A program made the position numbers and the translations under genes. Below are positions 1-9,539 of a stretch of DNA of 64,000 nt, one piece after another; the first letter of the stretch is position 1; each line of letters starts with the position of its first letter. The notes under the pieces were generated by a model. The model was not told the origin of the DNA, did no database searches, and saw nothing but the letters and a program-made list of their open reading frames with translations. The DNA is from Oreohelix idahoensis (Eukaryota; Mollusca; Gastropoda; Stylommatophora; Oreohelicidae): NCBI GenBank assembly GCA_024509875.1, contig JAMPIV010004903.1, forward strand, positions 446,001 to 510,000, written 5' to 3'.

Positions 1-225
1 ATGAACAATTGGGTATAAAATGGACAAATGGAAAATTCCTGGGGGACCTGGATTTCGCAGATGATGTAGCATTCTTAAGTTCAACACCAAGACAATCCCA
101 AGAAGCAATAAATAATTTGTGTCATCTCTCGGTTAAAATAGGTCTCCAAATAAATGCCTCTAAAACTAAAGCTATGAACTTTTCTAACGAGACCTTTGAT
201 ATCATCTTGAACGGGGAAAAACTAC
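1..225 (+). mobile_element. LINE-2 reverse transcriptase fragment (left part, split by Gmr1-A)
   Basis: The frame from 9 encodes the palm of a LINE reverse transcriptase: the catalytic FADD box sits in LDFADDVAFLSS, followed by the typical GLQINASKTKAM segment. The reading ends inside the LTR that starts at 226. The missing continuation (KVESFNYLGSK) resumes at 8908, and an uninterrupted copy of the same family at 56148-56803 shows the two pieces joined. This is therefore one LINE insertion split by the LTR retrotransposon. Its 5' side runs off the window. APE-type non-LTR family, RTE-like by layout; the clade is inferred only. Confidence 0.9.
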
Positions 226-1980
226 TGTAGTGGTGTTTGATGGTATTGTATGATGGTGTTATTACTAAATGTAAATTGTATGAGGCCAGCTGTGAAGGCT
301 CCTGAGATAAAATGTAGTGGTGAATTGTCAGAAGGCCTTTCTTGCTACCACTACGACCTCACACTTAATTTTTTTTAATGAATGTGGCTACGTAAAGTGT
401 CTAGGGTTATGATATGTAGTGTGGTGTAATGGATTATAAATATACCCACAGATATTAACAAGACTAATAATATTAATAAATGTTAAAATACACTGAACTA
501 ACTCACGTGTGTAAAATTTTTTGATATAAGTATATTACATTTATTTTGTTCTGTGTCAATTTTTTAGGTTGACCAGAACTTAAGAGGATTTAGAGATTAT
601 GAAAAGAAATGCATAGAATATTATATCATAAATGCAATAGTGTACATATATATGTACTATACTAGTTAGTTTTATTAAAATGTTATAGTATTCATCTACT
701 TGGGAGGATAGTACTGTTTGTGCTGTTGGGGTGGCCTCATCACACCTGTCTATATTGACTACACAGTGTCCAGAAAATGGTGGGAATCTTTATGTACATT
801 GTTGGTCCCTAGACCCTGACTAGGGCGGGGGGTCTAGAGCAAATCCCTACTTGTTTGTAAGGCTAGATTTCGATATGGCAGTATCAAATCACTCAAACAT
901 GAAACAATATTCAAAATATATAAGGAAATAATTTCAATCTTACCAGATTATGAATAAATAACACAGAATTGCTAGCAAAACTCAGCTGAGCTGCTGGCTA
1001 TAGTATGGCGTCCCTAAATTTATTTCACTTGCTTTCATATGGAATCACCACACTTTAAAATCTGTGTCTATCACTGAACAACTATTGAAGAATGGCCCCA
1101 CTTTCGCGTCTGAGCGCTAATGATATGATTGTCTGTGGCCAATCACTGCCTAGGTTATTTTAAATTTCAAATTTCCTACCATAAAGTCATTTCAGTCATG
1201 CTTCAGTCAAGTATGGATGTTTATCTGTTAGTCTGTCCGTCTCTACTTGTGTTTCTAAAAAAAAATGTGCTTGATTTTTGAACCAACCTTTCTCTCCCCT
1301 CCAAAATTTTGTCGTTAAAAGTTATATTTAGACACAGCTACCGCTCAAAAACCCTCTCCTCCATACTAAGTAAATTTGAACACCTGCGTCCAAGGTCGTG
1401 TTTTTGTGTGCAAATTGCGACACTTTTTTATTCAACACAGTCTGTCGATGATGTGAACTACACTGTCTTTTGTCATTATCTTCAATATTATCTATCCGTT
1501 TGTAAAATTAAGACCATCTTAGTTCACTGCTCAGAATAGGCCATCCGGCCAGCTAATTTTTATATTCCTAACATTAATATTAAGAAAAAATTACTTTTTA
1601 ATTTTTGTAATATTCCTAACATCTGCGTTTTACCGCTCCATTCAAATCAAAAGCTTGGTATCGCAAAAGCGTCCAATAAATGACTGTGGCGTAACATATC
1701 CAGGGTCCCTTCTGTGGAGTTGCTTACTTTTTATGTCAACTTGGGAAACGTGACTTTTCTCCGTTTCCCCCCCCAATTGCGTCTCCTTAGCCTTTCCAGT
1801 CATATTTTTTTTCTTTTTGATCCGCCGTTCCCCTCCTGTCTAGCAAGTCAATTATTATGGAGGATGATGACCCGCGGTCTAGGCGATCATGTACATCAGC
1901 AGCCTACGCATTATGTTTTTTATCCTTAAATGTTATCTTTGGAGGGATTTTACCGTTGTATCTCTGTCAATTTCACTACA
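226..1980 (-). repeat. 3' LTR of Gmr1-A (1755 bp)
   Basis: Direct repeat of 6662-8902. In element orientation it begins TGTAGTGAAA at 1980 and ends CCACTACA at 226, giving 7-bp terminal inverted repeats. Differences from the other copy are a few substitutions (near 1978, for example) and one-base homopolymer indels. It lacks the 477-bp block at 7233-7709. Short ORFs inside it (near 1309-1539 and 1714-1929) recur in the other LTR and have no recognisable domain; I do not regard them as genes. Confidence 0.93.
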
Positions 1981-1992
1981 CATCTCCCCACT
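1981..1992 (-). promoter_or_regulatory. Polypurine tract of Gmr1-A
   Basis: Immediately internal to the 3' LTR the minus strand reads AAGTGGGGAGATG, a purine-rich run directly abutting TGTAGTG. Position and composition fit the plus-strand primer used in reverse transcription. Confidence 0.65.
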
Positions 1993-2067
1993 TGAAAACA
2001 TGCCTATGGCAAGTTCCAAAACCAGCGATACACATAGGTAAAATTACTCCTCACGTCTGCCACTACT

Positions 2068-2703
2068 CTAATTTTGATCACAGGGGTGCCGACTGAGGAA
2101 ATCTGCACCGACATTCAATTTGCCTGGGATATATTGGATACTAAACTGATAAGGTTGAAGCAATAAAGACCACCTCAGCAATCTTGCGTTTTCATGCTTA
2201 GCCTGAGACAAGAACACGAGAGGCTGATGGTCCGTCTCCACCACAAATGTCCTACCATACAGATAGATTTGAAACTTCTTTATTGCCCAGATTAATGCTA
2301 AACATTCTTTTTCGCTTGTGGAGTATCCTTGTTCCGCCTTATTCAATTTGCGGCTTGCATAAGCGACTGGTTTCAGTTCCCCATCAGGTGAAGATGATCT
2401 TTGCAACAAAGCCCCTCCGAGTCCTACATTACTTGCATCGGTTCTTAAGACAAAGTCCTGTGTCAAATCAGGCAGTTTGAGAATAGGCTTGCTAGTGAGT
2501 TTTTCCTTTAACTCTTGGAACGCTAGTTCACATTGTGCAGTCCAAATAATTTTATCTGGAAGTCCCTTGCGAGTCAAATCAGTCAGAGGAGCACATATAG
2601 CGTTAAAATTCTTGATGTATTTCTGATAAAATCCGCATAACGACACAAATGATCGCACGTCCTTTTTTGTTTGCGGCCTAGGTGCTCTCTGCAGTTTTTC
2701 CAA
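2068..2703 (-). CDS. Gmr1-A RNase H region (C-terminal pol)
   Basis: This frame encodes the connection and RNase H domain of a Ty3/gypsy polymerase. It starts in the thumb/connection (SFVSLCGFYQKYIKNF, a gypsy hallmark). RNase H follows, with FVLRTDASNVGLGGALLQ (first catalytic Asp), YSTSEKECLALIWAIKKF (catalytic Glu) and FVVETDHQPLVFL (second Asp). It ends at IPGKLNVGADFLSRHP, the usual C-terminal border. The protein stops about 80 bases before the polypurine tract, so nothing, and in particular no integrase, follows it. It is one base out of frame with the RT frame to its right; the slip lies in an A-run near 2698-2705. Family assignment is secure. Confidence 0.93.
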   Translation of the reverse strand: MEKLQRAPRPQTKKDVRSFVSLCGFYQKYIKNFNAICAPLTDLTRKGLPDKIIWTAQCELAFQELKEKLTSKPILKLPDLTQDFVLRTDASNVGLGGALLQRSSSPDGELKPVAYASRKLNKAEQGYSTSEKECLALIWAIKKFQIYLYGRTFVVETDHQPLVFLSQAKHENARLLRWSLLLQPYQFSIQYIPGKLNVGADFLSRHPCDQN

Positions 2704-3572
2704 TTCTTAGGATCAGGGGTCATATTACCCTGATATACAGTGTGTCCCAAGAATTCCAACTCTTTACATCCAATACAACATTTTGTTGGCCTAGCAGTTA
2801 AGTTCGCCTCCCGAAGTCTATCAAACAACATCTCCAGAGCTTCAATGTGTTCTGCAAATGTCTCGGTGGCGACGAGAATATCATCCATGAAATTTGTGAT
2901 ACAGGGGTTATTCAGGGGATCCAACAATTTTCGCATCATCCTTGAAAACACACTCGGAGCATTTTTCAGTCCGAATGGTAGCATATTGAATTCATAATGT
3001 CCATCCGAAGTGCTAAAAGCCAAATAAGGTCTCACTTCAGGCTTCACTGGGATCTGGTAATAGCCTTTACTAAGATCCACTTTTGAAAAATATTTTGCCT
3101 TGTTCAGTCTGGCAAATAACTGTTTTGTGTCTGGTAATGGATCCACTTGTCCTTCTGTGACAGCATTCAGTTTCCTGTAATCTATGCACAGTCTGTGTTC
3201 CCCAGACGGTTTTCTCAACAAAACGACACTAGAACTAAAAGATGATTCACTGTGCGAAATAATCCCCTCCTTCAACAAATACTCTATTTCTTCCTTCAAT
3301 GCCTTCTCCTTCGCGAACGGAATAGAATAGGCTCTCATACAGATTGGGTTTGAGTCTACCAGTTTCATGTCATACTGTAGCAAATTTGTATGGCCTGGTT
3401 TATCTGTTAATACATCTGTATGTTCCTCCAGAACCTGTTGAACTCTCTCCCTCTGGTTTTTAGTCAGGTGCTTACTGACTTTTACCTGTGCTGCTGTTTC
3501 ACAAGGATGTAATGGGTATTCATGTGAGGTGAGTGGTTCCTTTTGCATCTGGGTTGCAATAGCCAAGGTCAA
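2583..3572 (-). CDS. Gmr1-A reverse transcriptase
   Basis: Encodes a Ty3/gypsy-type reverse transcriptase. Visible in order: the N-terminal approach (TDVLTDKPGHTN), fingers with SSFSSSVVLLRKPSGEHRLC and IDYRKLN, palm Asp in FSKVDLSKGYYQIPV, FNMLPFGLKNAP, the catalytic FMDD box (ITNFMDDILVA, DNA near 2881-2892), then LEFLGHTV. The last ~45 residues are an out-of-frame tail after a one-base slip near 2700; the true continuation is the RNase H frame. Its start overlaps the integrase frame by 4 bases, so integrase lies directly upstream. That is the reverse of the ordinary gypsy order PR-RT-RH-IN. Whether pol is made as one polyprotein or by recoding at this overlap cannot be told from one copy. 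Confidence 0.95.
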   Translation of the reverse strand: MTLAIATQMQKEPLTSHEYPLHPCETAAQVKVSKHLTKNQRERVQQVLEEHTDVLTDKPGHTNLLQYDMKLVDSNPICMRAYSIPFAKEKALKEEIEYLLKEGIISHSESSFSSSVVLLRKPSGEHRLCIDYRKLNAVTEGQVDPLPDTKQLFARLNKAKYFSKVDLSKGYYQIPVKPEVRPYLAFSTSDGHYEFNMLPFGLKNAPSVFSRMMRKLLDPLNNPCITNFMDDILVATETFAEHIEALEMLFDRLREANLTARPTKCCIGCKELEFLGHTVYQGNMTPDPKNWKNCREHLGRKQKRTCDHLCRYADFIRNTSRILTLYVLL

Positions 3573-4564
3573 TAAAGGGTGCTTTCCTGGAGTGGTCTGT
3601 CCAGATACTTCTTTAACAGGTTTACATGATAAACTTTTTCCTTCCCCTTTTTGTCAATTTTATAGTTTGTTCTAGACACCTTCTCTAGAACCGTATATGG
3701 ACCTTGCCAACCAATTTGTAATTTATTCTGGCTTCCGGGTAGTAGAAGCAGCACCTTCTCTCCGACTGCCAGTTCCCTGTCCTTTGCCTTCCTATTAAAA
3801 TATGCTGCATGTTTCTTCCTGGCTTGTTTCAAATTATCATTTGCCAGTTTCCATCCAGCTTTCAAACGAGTGGTCAGTTCGTTCACATATTGATACGATG
3901 AGGTAACAGTCTCTTCCGCCTTCTCATCTGTCCAGGTCCTTAATAACGCTTCTAATGGACCTTTTATTGGCCTCCCAAATAGCAGAGTTGCGGGAGCCAT
4001 CCCGGTTGAACTATGTGGTACCTCCCGATACGCAAACAATGCGGCGGGCAGGAATTGATCCCACAGATCCGGTTTTTCGTGTGCCAGCTTTCTCAGGATA
4101 GAAATGAGAGTCCCATTGAACCTCTCTACCTGGCCGTTCCCTTGTGGATGGTACGGACTACAATGAAAGTGTCTGGCTTGAAATAGCTTAAAAACTTCTT
4201 CCGTTAGTTTCCCCTTGAACTGAGAACCATTATCCGTCAAGATTTGATGCGGGAATCCTAATCGGGTAAATATTGTAAGTAGTGCCTCTGCTACATGTTT
4301 TGAATCAATTGATGGCAGGGCTACCGCCTCTCCCCACATAGAACAAGTGTCCACCAGAGTAAGGATGTAACTGTTCCTCCTCTTGGTCCGAGTGAGAGGT
4401 CCTACAATATCCACTGCAACCCTCTCAAAAGGTGTTCCCACTATGGGCATTTCCCTAGAGTTGCAGGAGCAGTCCAGTGCTTTGGAGCTACCCTTTGACA
4501 TTCTGGGCAGGATTTGACATATCTTTTTATATCCTCCGTTATCCCTGGCCAGAAGTAATGACAA
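3569..4564 (-). CDS. Gmr1-A integrase catalytic core and C-terminal domain
   Basis: Retroviral-type integrase (rve). It shows the DDE core: first Asp in FERVAVDIVGPL, second in QILTDNGSQFKG, and Glu in HPQGNGQVERFN, with the expected spacing. A C-terminal domain follows with a GPYTVLEKVSRTNYKI-like module and VYHVNLLKKY, as in gypsy integrases. The first ~45 codons are an out-of-frame lead. The real upstream sequence, the H2C2 zinc finger, is in the frame ending at 4441, and a one-base slip near 4445-4460 separates them. The enzyme inserts the cDNA into host DNA. Its position between protease and RT is the notable feature. Confidence 0.94.
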   Translation of the reverse strand: MSLLLARDNGGYKKICQILPRMSKGSSKALDCSCNSREMPIVGTPFERVAVDIVGPLTRTKRRNSYILTLVDTCSMWGEAVALPSIDSKHVAEALLTIFTRLGFPHQILTDNGSQFKGKLTEEVFKLFQARHFHCSPYHPQGNGQVERFNGTLISILRKLAHEKPDLWDQFLPAALFAYREVPHSSTGMAPATLLFGRPIKGPLEALLRTWTDEKAEETVTSSYQYVNELTTRLKAGWKLANDNLKQARKKHAAYFNRKAKDRELAVGEKVLLLLPGSQNKLQIGWQGPYTVLEKVSRTNYKIDKKGKEKVYHVNLLKKYLDRPLQESTLY

Positions 4565-6162
4565 GCTATACGCTGTCCTGTGGCGCTGATCCCCATGTGA
4601 CCACTGAAGGGAATCGCATGCCCGAGTTCCATCACTTTATCTCTATATGAAGTGGGAAGAACCAGCTGGTTGTGACCATTTGTTCCAGTTCCGGCCTTCC
4701 TGTATAAGAGTTTGTTCTTCATGAAATATTCCCCCTTGCTCGGAGGTGTGTGGCATTTGGGCAATTTTTTAAAACAGGGCTTGAGTGTCCTATCCTCAGC
4801 CTGCGCCTTCCTCATCTCCTCTGGATGAGCATTTATAGGTTCACCTTCTTCCTCCTTCTTCTGTGACCTGGTCTGCACTGTCGCCATGATCACAGGTTTC
4901 TCGGGATACCCCAAGAAGACGTATCTACACCCCAATATCAGAGGGTAGATTGGTTCATCTATCACTGCTGCTCTGATTTCTCCTTCCACATAGCGAGTTT
5001 TCACCGTTATCCTTGCGATGGGAAGTGTCATGAGTGGTATGTCCTTAGTCGCCCCTTGTATTTCCACTGTTTCTGTGGTATACTGACTTGGGTCCACTAG
5101 GCTAGACTTCACAACTGAATCATAATCCAAACCTGTATCATAAAGGCACCTTATGGTGACCCCATTACAAATAACATCCTCACAAACTGGGGGGTGATAA
5201 GGTTCCTGTTGTCCCTTAGGATTAACCTTTAATCTTTGCGTCCCCGACTTCATTGCAGCAATGTTTGAAGGTTTCCTTCTACAAAATTCGGTGTTATGGT
5301 TATCCTTCTTGCACCATTTACACCATCTTTTTCCTTGGTTCAACGGTTTTCTTTCATTGAACTTTTGGTCATTGAACTGTGAGTTTCTGTCGCGATAGTA
5401 ATTTCTTGGCCGCTCAAAGTTTGTCCTACCTTTATTTCCCTGCTCTCTATTATCAAATTTATTAAATTGCTGTGGAGCTTTAAAATTGTCTATGTGCTTC
5501 TTCTTAGCACCACTTACCTCTGCCTGAGCTGCCTGATACCTCTCAGCAACATTTAAAATTTCCCCCAACTTCTCTGCACCTTGTTCCATGAGAAATTTTC
5601 TCATGTCTGGAGCCATGGACTCTCTCAATTGCTCAATCATGATCATTTCTTTAAGATCTTGGGTCTTCCCCAGAGCCGTCCATTTCTCCAAATAGGTTTC
5701 TAGTCTAGCAGAGAATTGGTGGTATGTCTCCCCAGACAACAGTTTAGCATTTCTAAATTTCTTACGATAAAATTCACCATTCTTCTCGTACCTTAATAAC
5801 AAAGCCTGCTTTAACATGTCATAATTGTCTTGGTCTTCCCTGTTCATTTTAGCAAATACTTCATAAGAAGTACCCCTCAATCCCTGTGATAGCTTTAAAC
5901 TCCACCTCTCTCTCTCTAACCCATATGTAGTAGCTAATAACTCAAAACGTCCTAGGTACCCCTCTATGTCATCGTCTTTCTCAACAAAATGGTCTAAATG
6001 AAACCCCATAGCTGAGTTTGAGGCTCCCAGACTGGGCGTAGCATCTGAGGCAAAAGGGCTGGCACCATTTTCAGGGGCCGGGCCTTGTAATTCCAGCTCC
6101 CTTAGTCGTAATTCGTGCTCCGTCTGCAACCTTCTATCTTCTGCCTCCCTTTCGGCAGTCAA
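4441..6162 (-). CDS. Gmr1-A Gag-protease-integrase zinc finger
   Basis: 573 codons in one frame. Residues ~1-30 are a charged helical segment. About 40-220 form the capsid-like Gag (FVEKDDDIEGYLGRFE, then FRNAKLLSGETYHQF and LRESMAPDMRKFL). Near 280-295 is one zinc knuckle, WCKWCKKDNHNTEFC, of the CX2CX4HX4C type. An aspartic protease follows with catalytic DTG in CLYDTGLDYDSVV (DNA near 5132-5139) and the flap/ILG end PLILGCRYVF. The last 80 residues carry the integrase H2C2 finger (GHAIPFSGHMG ... CPECQR). Integrase sequence thus follows protease directly with no RT between them. One-base slips at both ends break the polyprotein. Confidence 0.93.
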   Translation of the reverse strand: MTAEREAEDRRLQTEHELRLRELELQGPAPENGASPFASDATPSLGASNSAMGFHLDHFVEKDDDIEGYLGRFELLATTYGLERERWSLKLSQGLRGTSYEVFAKMNREDQDNYDMLKQALLLRYEKNGEFYRKKFRNAKLLSGETYHQFSARLETYLEKWTALGKTQDLKEMIMIEQLRESMAPDMRKFLMEQGAEKLGEILNVAERYQAAQAEVSGAKKKHIDNFKAPQQFNKFDNREQGNKGRTNFERPRNYYRDRNSQFNDQKFNERKPLNQGKRWCKWCKKDNHNTEFCRRKPSNIAAMKSGTQRLKVNPKGQQEPYHPPVCEDVICNGVTIRCLYDTGLDYDSVVKSSLVDPSQYTTETVEIQGATKDIPLMTLPIARITVKTRYVEGEIRAAVIDEPIYPLILGCRYVFLGYPEKPVIMATVQTRSQKKEEEGEPINAHPEEMRKAQAEDRTLKPCFKKLPKCHTPPSKGEYFMKNKLLYRKAGTGTNGHNQLVLPTSYRDKVMELGHAIPFSGHMGISATGQRIACHYFWPGITEDIKRYVKSCPECQRVAPKHWTAPATLGKCP

Positions 6163-6449
6163 CCTTTTTCTTCTGCCTCCCTTTGCTGTCGTTTTTCTTC
6201 TGCCTCCATCTGCAGCCTCTTAATTTCTCTATCAGCCTCAATTTGTAACCTCTTCTCTTCAGCTACCTTTCTATCTTCCCTTTCAATATATTTATCACAT
6301 TCAGTCGTTACGTATTGAATTAAAATTTGACCATCCATTCCCATCTCCTTCGCGGTGAGCACAGCAGCTGATCTAAATTTTGCCAGCTCCGCCATACTTT
6401 TTAGACAATATAATAATATACAAGCTAAATCTCTAACCAGTAAATACAC
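6159..6449 (-). CDS. Gmr1-A Gag N-terminus
   Basis: The frame encodes the start of Gag. A short apolar lead precedes a Met in SMAELAKFRSAA. A strongly charged coiled-coil-like stretch follows, with repeated EEKR/EADRE/QMEAEEK units, and runs into the same kind of sequence at the start of the next frame. The break is a one-base difference in an A-run near 6165. The first in-frame start is at 6449; the internal Met near 6395 may be the real initiator, because the upstream residues look unlike Gag. No matrix fold can be assigned. Confidence 0.75.
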   Translation of the reverse strand: MYLLVRDLACILLYCLKSMAELAKFRSAAVLTAKEMGMDGQILIQYVTTECDKYIEREDRKVAEEKRLQIEADREIKRLQMEAEEKRQQREAEEKG

Positions 6450-6638
6450 TAAGTACTTCTTATGACTATAGTCTAACTAATTCTAACTAACCAGTTAACT
6501 AATTAATTATTACTGGCTGTGAAGATTCACCAACTTTTATCTGCAGGGACACTTTTAATTTTAAGGGAAATTTTACAATTTATTTCCCTACTTTTATTTC
6601 TCCCACCAGGAGATCCTAATATTACTGTTGGGCTAATT

Positions 6639-6657
6639 ATCCCTGGACAAGACCCCA
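6639..6657 (-). promoter_or_regulatory. Primer-binding site of Gmr1-A (tRNA-Pro-like)
   Basis: Four bases inside the 5' LTR the minus strand reads TGGGGTCTTGTCCAGGGAT. This resembles the classical tRNA-Pro primer-binding site TGGGGGCTCGTCCGGGAT (two substitutions and one extra base). The primer identity is inference from that similarity. Confidence 0.6.
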
Positions 6658-6661
6658 ATAT

Positions 6662-8902
6662 TGTAGTGGTGTTTGATGGTATTGTATGATGGTGTTATTA
6701 CTAAATGTAAATTGTATGAGGCCAGCTGTGAAGGCTCCTGAGATAAAATGTAGTGGTGAATTGTCAGAAGGCCTTTCTTGCTACCACTACGACCTCACAC
6801 TTAATTTTTTTTTTAATGAATGTGGCTACGTAAAGTGTCTAGGGTTATGATATGTAGTGTGGTGTAATGGATTATACATATACCCACAGATATTAACAAG
6901 ACTAATAATATTAATAAATGTTAAAATACACTGAACTAACTCACGTGTGTAAAATTTTTTGATATAAGTATATTACATTTATTTTGTTCTGTGTCAATTT
7001 TTTAGGTTGACCAGAACTTAAAAGGATTTAGAGATTATGAAAAGAAATGCATAGAATATTATATCATAAATGCAATAGTGTACATATATATGTACTATAC
7101 TAGTTAGTTTTATTAAAATGTTATAGTATTCATCTACTTGGGAGGATAGTACTGTTTGTGCTGTTGGGGTGGCCTCATCACACCTGTCTATATTGACTAC
7201 ACAGTGTCCAGAAAATGGTGGGAATCTTTATGGGGTTCTTAGTAACTAAAGGGCGTTGGTGAAAGTCCAGCAGACCAGAGGCTCACTCATCTGGTAGTTG
7301 TCGCTCTGGTGCTGAAATCAGGTGGTCCCACCTCTCCGTGCTGGCGGGCAATAATGGTGGTCTCTGTCACAAATACTGCACAGATACACTCGAGTAAAGT
7401 CACCAACTGAATAGACCCTGCTTTGTTGACGACAGAAACTCGCAGCTCTGCAATCAAAGTATGGGCCATGTGTCAAAATCTATTCTCTACCCACGTCTGG
7501 ACACAACAGTGACACAACAACCACATCATACAGACAGGTCAGATCTCTCTGACCAAACAGCACATTTACCATGGTGGTTTTACATCAGATAGATCCTCCC
7601 AGACTATAGATCCTGAAAAATGTTTATTAGTTTTCGGCCCTAAAAGAGGATAGGTAATATGTATCATTATTCTCAACACTTGATCTGTCTTGCATAATCC
7701 TTGCTGGAGTTTATGTACATTGTTGGTCCCTAGACCCTGACTAGGGCGGGGGGTCTAGAGCAAATCCCTACTTGTTTGTAAGGCTAGATTTCGATATGGC
7801 AGTATCAAATCACTCAAACATGAAACAATATTCAAAATATATAAGGAAATAATTTCAATCTTACCAGATTATGAATAAATAACACAGAATTGCTAGCAAA
7901 ACTCAGCTGAGCTGCTGGCTATAGTATGGCGTCCCTAAATTTATTTCACTTGCTTTCATATGGAATCACCACACTTTAAAATCTGTGTCTATCACTGAAC
8001 AACTATTGAAGAATGGCCCCACTTTCGCGTCTGAGCGCTAATGATATGATTGTCTGTGGCCAATCACTGCCTAGGTTATTTTAAATTTCAAATTTCCTAC
8101 CATAAAGTCATTTCAGTCATGCTTCAGTCAAGTATGGATGTTTATCTGTTAGTCTGTCCGTCTCTACTTGTGTTTCTAAAAAAAAAATGTGCTTGATTTT
8201 TGAACCAACCTTTCTCTCCCCTCCAAAATTTTGTCGTTAAAAGTTATATTTAGACACAGCTACCGCTCAAAAACCCTCTCCTCCATACTAAGTAAATTTG
8301 AACACCTGCGTCCAAGGTCGTGTTTTTGTGTGCAAATTGCGACACTTTTTTATTCAACACAGTCTGTCGATGATGTGAACTACACTGTCTTTTGTCATTA
8401 TCTTCAATATTATCTATCCGTTTGTAAAATTAAGACCATCTTAGTTCACTGCTCAGAATAGGCCATCCGGCCAGCTAATTTTTTATATTCCTAACATTAA
8501 TATTAAGAAAAAATTACTTTTTAATTTTTGTAATATTCCTAACATCTGCGTTTTACCGCTCCATTCAAATCAAAAGCTTGGTATCGCAAAAGCGTCCAAT
8601 AAATGACTGTGGCGTAACATATCCAGGGTCCCTTCTGTGGAGTTGCTTACTTTTTATGTCAACTTGGGAAACGTGACTTTTCTCCGTTTCCCCCCCAATT
8701 GCGTCTCCTTAGCCTTTCCAGTCATATTTTTTTTTCTTTTTGATCCGCCGTTCCCCTCCTGTCTAGCAAGTCAATTATTATGGAGGATGATGACCCGCGG
8801 TCTAGGCGATCATGTACATCAGCAGCCTACGCATTATGTTTTTATCCTTAAATGTTATCTTTGGAGGGATTTTACCGTTGTATCTCTGTCAATTTCAATA
8901 CA
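6662..8902 (-). repeat. 5' LTR of Gmr1-A with an extra 477-bp block
   Basis: Direct repeat of 226-1980. It ends (element orientation) at 6662 and begins at 8902. It is longer than its partner because of the block at 7233-7709. Two short ORFs match those of the other LTR. An ORF running from 8637 across the LTR border into the LINE is an accidental fusion. Confidence 0.93.
7233..7709. mobile_element. 477-bp insertion in the Gmr1-A 5' LTR
   Basis: Absent from the other LTR. It is flanked by TTTATG on both sides (7227-7232 and 7710-7715), as expected of a 6-bp target duplication. It has no terminal inverted repeats, no A tail and no recognisable coding domain. An insertion of unknown type is the simplest reading. 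Deletion of this block from the other LTR between TTTATG repeats is the alternative. Confidence 0.6.
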
Positions 8903-8907
8903 ACTAC

Positions 8908-9539
8908 AGAAAGTTGAAAGTTTCAATTATTTAGGCAGTAAAATGACTCAGGATGGTGACACAACAAGAGAAATCCATACTAGAATTGCTTTGGCAGCTA
9001 GCGCCTTCAATAGATTATCTAACATTTGGAAATTACGATCATTGAATATACATACCAAGCTTCGTCTGTTTAATTCAAATGTTATCTCAGTGTTAACATA
9101 CGGCTGTGAGAGTTGGAAAATAACAAAATCATTGGAGAACAAGCTGAATACATTCGAGAACAAATGTCTTAGAAAACTCATGAACATCAGTTGGAAAGAA
9201 TTCAAGACTAATCGACAAATAAGAGAAGACTCTAGGCAGAGAAATATGTCTCCGACTATATAAGGAAAAGACGATGGTCATATATCGGTCATGTCCTACG
9301 AATGCAAAACAACAGAATACCACTACAGGCGCTCACTTGGGTTCCTGAGGGTAAGCGGAAAAAAGGAAGACCAAAAGAAACACTCAGAAGAACAATAATA
9401 AGAGAAGGAAGAACGTTGGGCCTAAATAATGTGCAAGAGCTAAGAGGAGTGGCGTCACAACGAACAACCTGGAGAGCACTGGTTTCTGCCTTATGCGCCG
9501 TGTTTGGTGCTTAAAGAATTTATTATTATTATTATTATA
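8908..9539 (+). mobile_element. LINE-2 reverse transcriptase fragment (right part) with (ATT)n tail
   Basis: Continuation of the element at 1-225. The frame encodes KVESFNYLGSKMTQDGDT, then VLTYGCESWKITKSLE and the Cys/His-rich C-terminal region of the LINE protein. A 2-base insertion near 9240 shifts the frame; coding resumes at 9302-9514 with VPEGKRKKGRPKETLRR and ends in LCAVFGA. The stop is followed by an (ATT)n tail, the usual 3' end of this family (the same tail is at 56148). A dead copy because of the frameshift and the split. Confidence 0.9.

Larger units (their letters stand above)
226..8902 (-). mobile_element. Gmr1-A: complete Ty3/gypsy-type LTR retrotransposon with integrase upstream of RT
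   Basis: Long direct repeats at 226-1980 and 6662-8902 begin TGTAGTG and end with the near-complement AATACA/ACTACA. They flank an internal region coding leftward for Gag, protease, integrase, reverse transcriptase and RNase H in that order. A 5-bp target duplication ACTAC (221-225 and 8903-8907) brackets the element inside a LINE reverse transcriptase gene. RT sequence type is Ty3/gypsy, but integrase precedes RT as in Ty1/copia. That order defines the Gmr1 group first described in cod and other deuterostomes. The LTRs look about 99% identical apart from one 477-bp block, so insertion was recent. Four reading-frame breaks interrupt the polyprotein. Confidence 0.93.

Noticed and set aside
1309..1539. 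76-codon ORF present in both Gmr1-A LTRs as a possible LTR gene
   Set aside because: Its duplication is explained by LTR identity, it starts at a non-ATG codon, and it lies antisense to the element's coding strand.
8637..9263. 208-codon ORF
   Set aside because: A chance fusion of LTR sequence with the LINE-2 reverse transcriptase across the Gmr1-A insertion border.
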